Assembly: GCA_002428995.1 (NCBI GenBank)
Contig: DIYJ01000011.1
Span: forward strand, 248,001 to 312,000
Direction: 5' to 3'
DNA from: Flavobacteriales bacterium UBA6057
Lineage (GTDB): Bacteria > Bacteroidota > Bacteroidia > Flavobacteriales_G > Salibacteraceae
Length of the DNA stretch: 64,000 bases
In this document: one piece after another, positions 36,718 through 45,446 of the stretch
How the letters are laid out: every line of letters starts with the position of its first letter
Position numbering within the stretch: the stretch's first letter is position 1
The notes under the pieces: generated by a model
Seen by the model: the letters and a program-made list of their open reading frames with translations, nothing else
Database searches by the model: none
What the model was told of the DNA's origin: nothing
Position numbers and translations under genes: made by a program

Positions 36718-37851
36718 ATGCACTGGTATGTTACCTATAACGAGCCGCCCAACGGCTTGTATGAAAGCCAGGTTGTAGAAGTCACAAACTTCATTGAAGG
36801 TGATATTGGCATGCCCGTTCAACTGATTGCCTTTGTGTCGATTCGAGGTTTCGCTGCCACCCGGAAGCAGGTGAAGGCCTTATCTCCTGATGCGATTGTG
36901 TTACCCTGTGCCCCCGGCTTTTTGTTCATCCGGTGGCATTTTCTGTTCTTGATTCCATACCTGCTGTTGTCCCGACCTCGAAAAGTCGTTTGCCGTGGCA
37001 GCTTCGCCACGCTGATCGCCAGCCCATTGAGAAAGCTCATGCGCTTTAAGCTCACCATGGATGCCCGGGCGCTGATGTATGAGGAAGAAGTAGCCTATGG
37101 TATTTTTCCGCCCCGCATTTCGGGAGACATTCGACAAATCGAGATCGACTCTCTGCGCACAGCAGATCAGGTGACGGCTGTCACCGCAGAGATGTATGAC
37201 TACTGGGAGGCAGAGTTTAAGCTGGACTTCCACGACTCGAAACTCGTCATTCCCTGCACCGTCACTGATAAGCTACTCCGGGAAGTGGACTCTGCGAAGG
37301 TGGAGGCTTTCAAGCGTGAGCTCGGCTACTCAGATACTGATATTGTCCTGATCTATTCCGGCTCCACGGCTGCGTGGCAAAGCCTCGATCGGCTTACGGA
37401 TTGGCTGCGCAAGATGATGCAGCAACAACCGGAGCTCAAGGCACTCTTCTTGTCCAAGCCAGAGGCGAACATTCAGGCGCTCATGGAGGAGTTTCCAGAT
37501 CGGGTGCAGAATCGATTCGTGAAGCACGCAGAAGTTCCGATTTACTTGTCTTGTGCTGATTATGGACTGATGCTGCGAACGTATTCCAGGGCCAACAGCG
37601 TGGGTTCTCCGATCAAAACAGCGGAATACCTGCTGGCGGGCTTAGGTGTGATTACCAATCGCAACATGGCTGTTTACCGCCTCATCGAATCAGAGCGTGT
37701 TGGGCTGGTAGTAAATGACTTCGATCTGCTCGGAGAACCTATTCCTAAACCTTCCAGAGATGTGCGCCTGGCGAACCGGGAAAAAGGGGAACTCCACTTT
37801 TCCAAGCATTCCAAAGAAATCAGGGCAAAATACGCGGAGCTTTATGCTTAA
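36718..37851 (+). CDS. Glycosyltransferase, GT-B group 1 (divergent)
   Basis: A 377-residue protein with the shape of a GT-B transferase. KVVCRGSFATLIASPLRK and RFKLTMDARALMYEEEVAYG form the N-domain acceptor side; IVLIYSGSTAAWQSLDRL opens the donor domain, and the last third (NSVGSPIKTAEYLLAGLGVI) takes the place of the EX7E loop, with KTAEYLLAG typical of many sugar-locus members. FLFIRWHFLFLIPYLLL (about 65-81) is a short hydrophobic stretch. It is the last gene of this plus-strand block; the facing acyltransferase gene ends 4 nt away. Confidence 0.8.
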   Translation: MHWYVTYNEPPNGLYESQVVEVTNFIEGDIGMPVQLIAFVSIRGFAATRKQVKALSPDAIVLPCAPGFLFIRWHFLFLIPYLLLSRPRKVVCRGSFATLIASPLRKLMRFKLTMDARALMYEEEVAYGIFPPRISGDIRQIEIDSLRTADQVTAVTAEMYDYWEAEFKLDFHDSKLVIPCTVTDKLLREVDSAKVEAFKRELGYSDTDIVLIYSGSTAAWQSLDRLTDWLRKMMQQQPELKALFLSKPEANIQALMEEFPDRVQNRFVKHAEVPIYLSCADYGLMLRTYSRANSVGSPIKTAEYLLAGLGVITNRNMAVYRLIESERVGLVVNDFDLLGEPIPKPSRDVRLANREKGELHFSKHSKEIRAKYAELYA

Positions 37852-37855
37852 TTGA

Positions 37856-38800
37856 TCAGAGCTTGGTACGCTCTGCGAGGTTTTTCAAGCCTTTGCGCTG
37901 GCGGATGTATTCCTCCATTTCAGTGGCAGGGTTTCCGGCATACACCATCCCTTTTTCTTCCAGAGACTTGGTAACGACTGCCCCGATTCCCACAAAAACA
38001 TCATCCGCGATGGTGACTCCCTGGATCACGGCAGCATTAGGCCCGACCCACACGTTTTTACCGATGCTCGAGCGGCTGAGTTCAGCGCAGGCAGTAATGA
38101 TGCAGTTTTCATCCAGTTTCACGTTGTGACCGACATGCACATGGTCGTCAATTTTCGTGTTTCGGCCTATTTGTGTAGGCTCAATGGTTCCTGCTACTAC
38201 GGTTGTCAATTGGCCAACTTCGCAGTCATCATGGATGATGACACCACCAAGGTGAGGCAATCTGATGCGCGAGGCAGGCGATTCTTCCGCGAATCCGAAG
38301 CCCTCGTGACCGATCACCGTATTAGAACCCACAACCACGTTGTTGCCGATCTTGGTGTTGCTCACAATCCGAACCCCAGCATTGATCAGACAGTTCTTGC
38401 CAATCTGTACATCAGGGCCGATCACACATCCCGGCAGAATCACCGTTCCCTCGCCAATCGACACATTGTCGGTAGAAACGTAGCTTCCGTTTGATGCCTC
38501 GTAACGACTCAGGTCTTTGATGCGCTCATAATGCCCCAGCGCTTCTAGTGCTGTTCTGAGAATAAGCGCGTAGGTGTACTTGGGTGATTCAGATGGAATA
38601 AGTGTGCATGAATCCGGAAGGTTCACGCCCTTGCTCGCTTCAGGGGTAAGGATGACAACGCAGCCTTCTTGCTTGAAATCAGTGCCCGGTTCAACGTATT
38701 TGTCCAGTGCAAAGAGCAGTGTGTTCTCCTCTGGATTGTTCCAGGGCGACACTCCGTTGAAGTGCAATTCCTGACCGTTGTATTGTACCGAGTATTTCAT
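37856..38800 (-). CDS. LpxD-like acyltransferase (hexapeptide-repeat)
   Basis: A 314-residue left-handed beta-helix protein. Hexapeptide repeats run from about residue 110 to 285 (VSIGEGTVI, VQIGKNCLI, TKIGNNVVV and so on). DHVHVGHNVKLDEN holds the equivalent of the LpxD catalytic His, and HEGFGFAEE resembles the LpxD acyl-binding part. In LpxD the enzyme puts a 3-hydroxyacyl chain on the 3-amino group of UDP-GlcN-like sugars; here the location in a glycan locus suggests N-acylation of an amino sugar. Start overlaps the maoC-like stop by 4 nt, so they are coupled. Confidence 0.85.
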   Translation of the reverse strand: MKYSVQYNGQELHFNGVSPWNNPEENTLLFALDKYVEPGTDFKQEGCVVILTPEASKGVNLPDSCTLIPSESPKYTYALILRTALEALGHYERIKDLSRYEASNGSYVSTDNVSIGEGTVILPGCVIGPDVQIGKNCLINAGVRIVSNTKIGNNVVVGSNTVIGHEGFGFAEESPASRIRLPHLGGVIIHDDCEVGQLTTVVAGTIEPTQIGRNTKIDDHVHVGHNVKLDENCIITACAELSRSSIGKNVWVGPNAAVIQGVTIADDVFVGIGAVVTKSLEEKGMVYAGNPATEMEEYIRQRKGLKNLAERTKL

Positions 38801-39153
38801 TTTTTCCTGAAAACAAGTTGACCTGTGCCGGTTACCGTAACAGCTGCCTCGCAGGTTACCACAATGTCAAACAATTTGGTGTTTCCGTCAATGCGCTCAT
38901 TCGAAAACTCAATCTCGATGGTATCGCCCACCATGATGGGCTTTACAAACTTCAGGTCGATGTCCTTCAGCACCGGCTTTTCAAAATCACGAGCCATTTT
39001 TGAGCCGATTAGCCCTACCACTAATGGGCCGTGTACGATGCATCTGCCAAATTTGGTGTTGGCCGCGAAATCATCATCCACGTGGATCGGGTTGTGATCG
39101 TCTACCAAGTCGGCAAACACATCCACCATCGCCTTTGTGATCAGCACTTTCAT
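38797..39153 (-). CDS. MaoC-like hydratase/dehydratase
   Basis: A 118-residue single hot-dog-fold protein. The active-site phrase DDHNPIHVDDDFA (about residues 18-30) contains the Asp and His of the hydratase-2 motif, and GRCIVHGPLVVGLIGSKM follows as in MaoC/PhaJ proteins. Such enzymes add water to trans-2-enoyl-CoA or enoyl-ACP, or the reverse. It overlaps both neighbours by 4 nt, between WecB and an LpxD-like acyltransferase. A reasonable inference is that it prepares a special acyl chain for the acyltransferase. Confidence 0.87.
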   Translation of the reverse strand: MKVLITKAMVDVFADLVDDHNPIHVDDDFAANTKFGRCIVHGPLVVGLIGSKMARDFEKPVLKDIDLKFVKPIMVGDTIEIEFSNERIDGNTKLFDIVVTCEAAVTVTGTGQLVFRKK

Positions 39154-40220
39154 GACTTCTTTACAACTTCGTTCACCAAGTAATCTACGATGAATTCTGC
39201 GCTTTTCCCGTCTCCGTAAAGCTTCATGCTGAAGTCAGGGGTGAAGGACAGCGAGGTCTCGTAGTTCTTCAATATAGCTTCGGTAGTGATGTTTGTTTGG
39301 ATCGAAAACTTGTTATCCACCAGTTCTACCCAAGGCGTAAAGGGCATCAAGACCATGCTTGGTCGTCCCATCATGTACGCCTCCTTTTGCAACCCACCGC
39401 TGTCTGTGATCACGTAGTTGCAATGCTTCAATGCTTTCACCATTTGCAGATACGAGAGCGGCTCAATTACCTTGATGTTGGGATGAAGCTCGATGCCAAA
39501 TCTGGCAATGGCTTTGGTTGTTCTGGGGTGAGCTGGGAATACAATGGTTTGCTTTTCAGCGATGGTGCCCAACGCACCGCAGATGCTTCTGAGTGCTTCT
39601 TCTTCGGTGTTTGAGGCGCGGTGAACCGTGCAGAGAATGTAGTCTTGGTATTCCCAATCGATGTGATCTACGCGGTCGCGGAAGTAGTAGATCGAATCTG
39701 CCATCACATCTCCAGTGCGCACTACGGCAATGTCTCGTTTGTCAAAGCCTTCCTCGATCAGGTTCTTCACTGCTTCATCCGTTGGGCAGAACACACAATC
39801 GCTCAGACGATCGCTTACCACGCGGTTTACTTCCTCGGGAATGGAGAGGTCAAAGTTTCGCAAGCCTCCTTCAATGTGAGCAATCTTCAGGTGGATTTTA
39901 CGCGCGGCAATGGCCGCAGCCAGGGTGGTGTTGGTGTCTCCGTAGATCACAACCACGTCTGGGTTTAGTTCTTGAAAGTGCTTCTCCAGCTTCTCCGTCA
40001 TTCGGCCTGTCATTTCACCATGCGTGGATCCGATATCAGACAAGCGTATCTCAGGTGCAGGAATTTCCAGCTCCTGAAAAAAGACATCGCTCATGTTCTT
40101 GTCGTAGTGCTGGTTGGAATGGATGATGTGTTCCTGTATGCCCCGTGCTTTAAACACCCTGCTCAGGGTGGCGGCTTTAATGAATTGTGGCCGTGCGCCT
40201 ACAACTGTTGTAACTCTCAT
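39150..40220 (-). CDS. wecB: UDP-N-acetylglucosamine 2-epimerase (non-hydrolysing)
   Basis: A 356-residue enzyme that converts UDP-GlcNAc to UDP-ManNAc or acts on a related amino sugar. Motifs: GARPQFIKAATLSRV at the N terminus, VVVIYGDTNTTLAAA (catalytic Asp), HIEGGLRNFD and SIPEEVNRVVSDRLSD (catalytic Glu residues), CTVHRASNTE (His), and DSGGLQKEAYMMGRPS in the nucleotide site. The usual length is kept. First of a three-gene coupled unit with the MaoC-like and LpxD-like genes. A ManNAc dehydrogenase is not seen in the window. Confidence 0.94.
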   Translation of the reverse strand: MRVTTVVGARPQFIKAATLSRVFKARGIQEHIIHSNQHYDKNMSDVFFQELEIPAPEIRLSDIGSTHGEMTGRMTEKLEKHFQELNPDVVVIYGDTNTTLAAAIAARKIHLKIAHIEGGLRNFDLSIPEEVNRVVSDRLSDCVFCPTDEAVKNLIEEGFDKRDIAVVRTGDVMADSIYYFRDRVDHIDWEYQDYILCTVHRASNTEEEALRSICGALGTIAEKQTIVFPAHPRTTKAIARFGIELHPNIKVIEPLSYLQMVKALKHCNYVITDSGGLQKEAYMMGRPSMVLMPFTPWVELVDNKFSIQTNITTEAILKNYETSLSFTPDFSMKLYGDGKSAEFIVDYLVNEVVKKS

Positions 40221-40366
40221 TGAGGTTGGCTTCTAGGTCTTGTCGGATCAACGGCAATAATAGCACTTATGATCGCGTGCGTCTAGCTGCACTTACTCAG
40301 TGCGTAAATTTTCAGCGCTTATCATTCGAATGCATACCCATGCCTCCATAGATGCAGGAAAAAGGT

Positions 40367-41866
40367 CTAATTCCTTCCCAGCACTCGCCAGTAATAATAG
40401 TCATACCCGAGGTTGTTGTTTGAGTCAAGGAAAACAGCTTGTTTTCCGTAACCTCTTACATAGTACTCATTGATAAAGTGAGCACCCTTTTTCTTGAACC
40501 CTCGTTCCGTTAGCACCTCGTTGTTCGGATGATATCGATAGAATGATTTGGGATATGCTTCCAGTGGTGAAACAAAGCAGGTGTCAGTAGTGCAGTTCTC
40601 CAGTTCGATCTGCCGCTTTTGTTGGGAGGCCATAAACTTTTGACCTTCTTTTTTTCCAAGGTCCCGAACAATGGAAAAGGCATTGTTGGGACGTAAATCA
40701 CTTATGCCAAAGCTTAACACCAGAAAGCTCAGGATGAGTGTTCTGTAAATCCAACCTGAATTCGTGTGTTCCCGCTTGATGTATTGGCTGAGGAATGCTC
40801 CTGAAAAAACCGCCCAGATCAATAGGGTCAGGAAATGAAAATTCAGCAATCTTTTAGGCACGTGATTCCCCAAAACGATTGAAAAAACGATGAGCGTTCC
40901 CAAGCCAAACAGCGGGATCAAAATCAAAAAGACTTGCTGCACCGGCAGCTGTCTGCCCATAATGCTGAAGGTTGACTTTTCGCCAACCAGAACCAGCTGT
41001 GTTGGAAGAAACAATCCAAAACCAAACAGCAGCAGAAGTCTCGGATCCATCAACCACGACCAGTACTGAAGCAGAGAATTCCCAAGGGCAAAAAGCAGGC
41101 GAGTGATTATGCTCTGCTCAACCGCCACCGATTGAGTGTCACTAACGCGTGAATAGAATGCCGGGGATAGAAAGTAAAAGACGATGGTCGCGATAACGAT
41201 TACGGTCATTGTGATGATTACCCATCGTGGAATTGACCCATTCGTTGCCGCTATGAAGATGGCCATGCAGACAAGTGCAAGACCGTAAGCCATGTGTATT
41301 TCTCCAGAGTTGAGAAAAAAGAGAAGAACAATGCTCAGTAGAATCCAGTGTTGTGCTCTGAGGTGCTGAATCCCTTTATGAGCGATGATGCCAAGCGCAA
41401 ACAGAAATATGGCTTCTAAAAAGGTGGATACGGATGCTGTCATCCAGAAAAAACCAGAAGGAAAGTCTGGCATGCCTGCAATGTAGGCGAGCACGATGAG
41501 CAGACCGAGGCTTACTGTTCGCGCAGAGTCCATTTGCTTAAACAAACCACTGATGAGGTAGGTGACCGACAAACTCAAAAGCGCGAAGAGGCTGATTGGA
41601 GCCAATTTGTATTTAAAAAATCCCTCTACCTGAAAGATTAAGATTTGCCAAATGCTTCCTCCAAGGCGGCTTCCATCATTTACGTATGCGGAAACGAGGT
41701 AATCCCAGATGGATCGACTATCGCGGAATTGAAACTCAAATCGAAAATCATCGGATTGGGGAAAGTTGAATTGAGCTAGTAGGGCGATCATTAAGAAAAC
41801 CGCAGCATACAAACAAAAGATGCCCAGGTAATCCAGTTTCTTGCCAATCTTGAAAATCGAATTCAT
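40367..41866 (-). CDS. Multispan membrane protein, probable GT-C type (DUF6056-like)
   Basis: A 499-residue integral membrane protein with about eleven helices. After the first helix comes NFPQSDDFRFEFQFRDSRS, then YVNDGSRLGGSIW. The acidic pair at this place and the Arg-Gly turn match the layout of the protein at 30106, so the two look distantly related. The final 100 residues are soluble, with CTTDTCFVSPLEAYP. It may move a sugar from undecaprenyl phosphate to the glycan on the outer face. A TTG and CACATTTG pair at 41915 and 41890, spaced by 17 nt, is a possible promoter. Confidence 0.68.
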   Translation of the reverse strand: MNSIFKIGKKLDYLGIFCLYAAVFLMIALLAQFNFPQSDDFRFEFQFRDSRSIWDYLVSAYVNDGSRLGGSIWQILIFQVEGFFKYKLAPISLFALLSLSVTYLISGLFKQMDSARTVSLGLLIVLAYIAGMPDFPSGFFWMTASVSTFLEAIFLFALGIIAHKGIQHLRAQHWILLSIVLLFFLNSGEIHMAYGLALVCMAIFIAATNGSIPRWVIITMTVIVIATIVFYFLSPAFYSRVSDTQSVAVEQSIITRLLFALGNSLLQYWSWLMDPRLLLLFGFGLFLPTQLVLVGEKSTFSIMGRQLPVQQVFLILIPLFGLGTLIVFSIVLGNHVPKRLLNFHFLTLLIWAVFSGAFLSQYIKREHTNSGWIYRTLILSFLVLSFGISDLRPNNAFSIVRDLGKKEGQKFMASQQKRQIELENCTTDTCFVSPLEAYPKSFYRYHPNNEVLTERGFKKKGAHFINEYYVRGYGKQAVFLDSNNNLGYDYYYWRVLGRN

Positions 41867-41889
41867 AACAGGTTCAGGTTAGTAGTAGT

Positions 41890-41917
41890 CAAATGTGAGA
41901 AAACTAAAAGGTCTCAA
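41890..41917 (-). promoter_or_regulatory. Possible promoter upstream of the GT-C-like gene at 40367
   Basis: On the minus strand a TTG (41917-41915) is followed 17 nt later by CACATTTG (41897-41890). The spacing is right for a Bacteroidota promoter, and the -7 box has one mismatch to TAnnTTTG. The ATG is 24 nt downstream. Confidence 0.3.
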
Positions 41918-41988
41918 ATGAAAAGTCACGGATTTGTTTGCCGGTAGGGCCCTTTGAAGTCTGCCAAGCATCATAAACAGACCATTGA

Positions 41989-43476
41989 TTAGTTGGATGT
42001 TATCTTTTTCACGATCCAGGTAAAAACCGGTTGACCAGAAACCATCAGAAAAGGGAAGACAGGCACAAGGTAGCGCGGTTCAATGGCCCTGAGAAAACCT
42101 CCCAGCAGCAGAATGTAGAGAATGGTAAACAGGATGGGAACTAAGGTGAAAATGAGTTGCTCTCTGGAATAAATAGTCAGCATCACTCCTGCTGCAGCAA
42201 TCAGGTAAAGCAGATACACAATCACCACTTGGAAAGATCGAATCGCTAGCTGCAGAATATTCATCTGAGCGGCAGCAGGATAGGGCAGGTAAGAGTATGT
42301 CTTTAGGTGTATGAATATGGTGATGGCGCGCATCCTGTTCAGCACATGATATCGAAATGGGTACCGTGCTGCATACTCTTCGATGTATCCATCTATGCTC
42401 GTTTGAACGGTCTGATCGATTTCGTCCAACCTTTCCCGGCTGGTAGACTTTTCCTGTGACTCTCGATAGAGTGTACGGATTTCTGAGAACCACTCTTGGT
42501 CATATGAGCCGAAGTGATAATGGGGCTTTAGCGGATTAGTCTCTTCCGAAGCAAAGAACCAACTTCCTTCTGTCCCAGGCACCCAATGCTGAACAACTCC
42601 TCCCCATGTCCCGATGAGCTGATAGATGGCTTTCGTGCACGGAGTGTACACGGCCGGTGAACTTTCAAAGACACTGTCTTCTGGGGCAAGTGTCCCGTTT
42701 ATCGAGTAGTTCCGGGTGACCCACAAACCCATTACCAGACCTATGGGCACGAATCCAATCATGAATATGTGTAGTGTTCTTCTGAGGCTCCATCGAGAAG
42801 TAAGCAATGCTAACACCACCACGATGCCCAGGGAGAAAATCCAAATGATCAATGCCGGCCTGAGCATGATGGCCCAGGAACCTGTCAAGGCGAGGAGCCA
42901 AAGAGATTGATTCACCTTTTGCTCACGAACAACTCTTAGGAAGAAGAAGAGGCTGAAAATGAGCATAGAGTTAGCTGGGGATTCGGGAATTCCAAGAAAC
43001 ACGAAGGGATGGTTGAACCAAAACAAAGCCGCCAGTACATGGGTACCATAATAAGCCAGTGGGGTCTGGAAAATGAGTTCTGCACTTCTGGCCAGCGCAA
43101 AAACGGATAGCAGGAACAGCAATAACTGAATGATGATCACTACGTCTTTAGCCGCCTTTTCGTCCCCGGAAATCTTGTAAACAGGATAGAAGAAAGGAAG
43201 CAATCCCGGAGTCCTGCGGGTACTTGGCTCGATGGACTCTGAACCGTAGCGATCTGTGGAGGTGCGCCAGCTGTATTCACCCGTATCCGCAAGCCTGATA
43301 ATGGGCTCGTAGTAGCTGCCTGTTTCTCCCTCAGCAAAAAAGAAATGATACCCTTGAAGTGTGGCTTCTTTGTACTCCCGAAAGTTTAACCACAAATGAC
43401 CAAGAACAATGATGTGAACCGCAAGGAAAAAAAGGTTCAATCTGTCGCGATTCAGGAAATTCAAATACTGAAGCAT
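41989..43476 (-). CDS. Membrane glycosyltransferase-like protein (GT-C/GT39-like)
   Basis: A 495-residue integral membrane protein with about eleven to twelve helices. The ATG at 43476 (MLQYLNFLNRDRLN) precedes the first helix; the frame is open to 43575, but a promoter element at 43513-43520 lies inside that extension. In the first external loop, AEGETGSYYEP and ADTGEYSW carry acids, and RRTPGLLPFFYPVYKISG follows, as in ArnT/PMT-like enzymes of lipid-linked sugars. The ending is FLRAIEPRYLVPVFPFL, a common GT39 end motif. It lies upstream of the related gene at 40367 on the same strand. Substrate unknown. Confidence 0.72.
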   Translation of the reverse strand: MLQYLNFLNRDRLNLFFLAVHIIVLGHLWLNFREYKEATLQGYHFFFAEGETGSYYEPIIRLADTGEYSWRTSTDRYGSESIEPSTRRTPGLLPFFYPVYKISGDEKAAKDVVIIIQLLLFLLSVFALARSAELIFQTPLAYYGTHVLAALFWFNHPFVFLGIPESPANSMLIFSLFFFLRVVREQKVNQSLWLLALTGSWAIMLRPALIIWIFSLGIVVVLALLTSRWSLRRTLHIFMIGFVPIGLVMGLWVTRNYSINGTLAPEDSVFESSPAVYTPCTKAIYQLIGTWGGVVQHWVPGTEGSWFFASEETNPLKPHYHFGSYDQEWFSEIRTLYRESQEKSTSRERLDEIDQTVQTSIDGYIEEYAARYPFRYHVLNRMRAITIFIHLKTYSYLPYPAAAQMNILQLAIRSFQVVIVYLLYLIAAAGVMLTIYSREQLIFTLVPILFTILYILLLGGFLRAIEPRYLVPVFPFLMVSGQPVFTWIVKKITSN

Positions 43477-43797
43477 CAAGCAACGGGGCGTTGAAATCAA
43501 AAAGTGAGTGTACAAACTTAAGCGGAAGCCGCACTGGAAAGAATATACCCGAAATTGATTTTCCCAAAGGCACATAAAGACGTCAGTAGATCCCGCACTT
43601 TTCAGGTATGAACATCATATATAGCGAAGGATGGTTAGCCCTGCAACGGCCTTAGAACGCGCTTCGGGATTGCCAACTGCGGAACTTGTTCGACAATTTT
43701 GAATTTGCCTTTCAAAGTGGGACAAGCATTAAACTTCTTTACTTTAGCCCGTCTATTGTCTAGCTAATCCTGATTCCATTTAAAGCCGCTGAAACTC
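43477..43797. other. Divergent intergenic region, 321 nt
   Basis: No gene, RNA or repeat recognised. It holds the minus-strand promoter element at 43513-43520. For the plus-strand run that begins at 43798, a near match TACTTTAG at 43740-43747 (one mismatch to TAnnTTTG) is the best candidate, without a well-spaced -33 box. This is the largest gap in the sugar locus and separates its two halves. Confidence 0.5.
43513..43520 (-). promoter_or_regulatory. -7 promoter element upstream of the GT39-like gene
   Basis: On the minus strand this is TAAGTTTG, an exact TAnnTTTG match 37 nt ahead of the ATG at 43476. TTTC lies about 16-17 nt upstream as a weak -33 element. It argues against the longer 43575 start. 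Confidence 0.5.
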
Positions 43798-44751
43798 TTG
43801 GGTATAGAGCATCTTCCAGAATCCTCCGGTGTTGACATTTCAGTTGTCAGTCCAGTATACAAAGGAGAACATACTGTAGGTCTGCTGGTGGAGAGTCTTT
43901 CTGATTACCTGCCGCAAATTTGCTCGAGTCATGAGATTGTTTTGGTGGAGGATGGAAGCTCTGAAGAAAGCTGGCAGGCCGTTCTCAAGGCCTGCGAAGG
44001 TCGATCCAATGTAAGGGCTCTCAAGTTGAGTAGAAACTTTGGTCAGCACTATGCCGTGACAGCTGGTTTGGAACATGCCCGAGGCAATACCATTGTGATC
44101 ATGGACTGTGATCTGCAGGATAGACCGGAGTCCATAGGCATGCTTTACGAAGAGGTCAAGAAAGGATATCACGTTGTCTTTACAAAGCGCAAAAAACGGA
44201 GGCACTCATTCTTGAAATCACTGTTTTCCGTGATTTATAATCGAGCCTTCACCATTTTCTCAGGATCGGAGTATTCCATCGACTATAATTCGCTCGTAAT
44301 GATGACTTCCAAGGCGAAAGAGGCCTTTATGCGCATCAAAGATCAAGACAGACTCTACATTCAACTGCTGAAGTGGATCGGCTTCCGATCTACAGAGGTC
44401 ATTGTGGAGCATGAGCAGCGGGCGGGAGGCAAGAGCACGTATTCCTTTGCCAGATTGCTCAAGATTGCAATACAGGGCTGGACATTCCACTCTGATCGCT
44501 TGCTTCGATATTCGATCTACTTTGGATTCGGACTTTCGGGGCTGTCATTTCTCTCCGGTCTGTTGATCATCTATCGCTATTTCGCCCATGGCTTTCTTCC
44601 CGGTTGGCCCAGTCTATTCCTCACGGTTCTATTCAGCACCGGAGTGTTGTTGATTTCCATTGGCATTACAGGGATTTACATTGGAAAGATCTTTATCCAG
44701 GTGAAAGACAGGCCACTCTACATCATTGAAGAAAAGGTCCATATCAAGTGA
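43798..44751 (+). CDS. Polyprenyl-phosphate glycosyltransferase, GT2 with membrane helices (GtrB-like)
   Basis: A 317-residue enzyme similar in plan to that at 26166. The GT-A domain has DISVVSPVYKGEHTVGLLVE, LSRNFGQHYAVTAGLEHARG and the metal motif IMDCDLQDRPESIGML (about residue 104). Two C-terminal membrane helices (about 240-262 and 272-298) end in GIYIGKIFIQVKDRPLYII. It is likely to load a sugar on undecaprenyl phosphate. The start is a TTG at 43798, since no ATG exists ahead of the domain. First gene of the second plus-strand run; its stop overlaps the next GTG (GTGA). Confidence 0.88.
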   Translation: MGIEHLPESSGVDISVVSPVYKGEHTVGLLVESLSDYLPQICSSHEIVLVEDGSSEESWQAVLKACEGRSNVRALKLSRNFGQHYAVTAGLEHARGNTIVIMDCDLQDRPESIGMLYEEVKKGYHVVFTKRKKRRHSFLKSLFSVIYNRAFTIFSGSEYSIDYNSLVMMTSKAKEAFMRIKDQDRLYIQLLKWIGFRSTEVIVEHEQRAGGKSTYSFARLLKIAIQGWTFHSDRLLRYSIYFGFGLSGLSFLSGLLIIYRYFAHGFLPGWPSLFLTVLFSTGVLLISIGITGIYIGKIFIQVKDRPLYIIEEKVHIK

Positions 44752-45446
44752 AGAAAACGGTCGTTACCCAGTCAAACTACATTCCTTGGAAGGGATATTT
44801 TGACCAGTTGAACGAAGCAGATGTCTGGGTCGTGTACGATGATATGCAGTACACGCGCAGAGACTGGCGGAACCGAAACAAGGTGAAAACAGCGCAGGGT
44901 GCTACCTGGCTCACAATCCCTGTAGAGGTGAAGGGGAAATATTTTCAGCGAATTCGGGATACGAAGGTGAGCGAAGGCGGATGGGCACAAAAGCACTGGC
45001 GAACGATCCAAATGAGCTACTCCAAGGCTCCAGCCATGAAAGAATACGGCCCACAAATCGAGGCGCTGTATGCCACCATTCCTTCCGAATGGCTTACAGA
45101 GATTAACCTGCATTTCATTCGCGGGATTATGCAAATGCTCAACATGGTTACGGACATTCGAATGTCTTCAGAGTTTGAGTTGGTAGAGGACCGCAATCAG
45201 CGTTTGCTGGACATTTGTCAGGCAGTAGAAACGAGTACCTATTTAAGCGGGCCGGCAGCGAAGGACTATCTGGATACAGAGCTCTTCGAGAGCAATAACA
45301 TAAAAGTGGAATGGGCCGATTATTCAGGTTATCCTGAATACCGACAGCTTCATGGCGACTTTGAACACAGCCTGTCGATTTTGGATCTGCTGCTCAACGA
45401 AGGGCAGAACTCCACACGTTTCATGAAATCATTTTCCAATGAGTAA
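44748..45446 (+). CDS. WbqC family protein
   Basis: A 232-residue soluble protein. The start KTVVTQSNYIPWKGYFDQLN, then YDDMQYTRRDWRNRNKVKT, and later STYLSGPAAKDYLD and FEHSLSILDLLLN are the conserved parts of the WbqC family. Members occur in O-antigen loci with aminated dideoxysugars and are thought to have a role in attaching an amino-acid-like or acyl group to the amino sugar; this is not proven. A GTG start overlaps the glycosyltransferase stop; the next methyltransferase starts 8 nt inside this gene. Confidence 0.88.
   Translation: MKKTVVTQSNYIPWKGYFDQLNEADVWVVYDDMQYTRRDWRNRNKVKTAQGATWLTIPVEVKGKYFQRIRDTKVSEGGWAQKHWRTIQMSYSKAPAMKEYGPQIEALYATIPSEWLTEINLHFIRGIMQMLNMVTDIRMSSEFELVEDRNQRLLDICQAVETSTYLSGPAAKDYLDTELFESNNIKVEWADYSGYPEYRQLHGDFEHSLSILDLLLNEGQNSTRFMKSFSNE

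Noticed and set aside
39593..40126. 177-codon plus-strand frame opposite wecB
   Set aside because: Shadow of the wecB coding strand; rich in Arg, Ser and Cys in the manner of antisense frames.
40221..40366. Promoter for wecB (TATTATTG on the minus strand at 40262-40255)
   Set aside because: One mismatch to TAnnTTTG and no -33 element at the right distance, so it is not listed as a feature.
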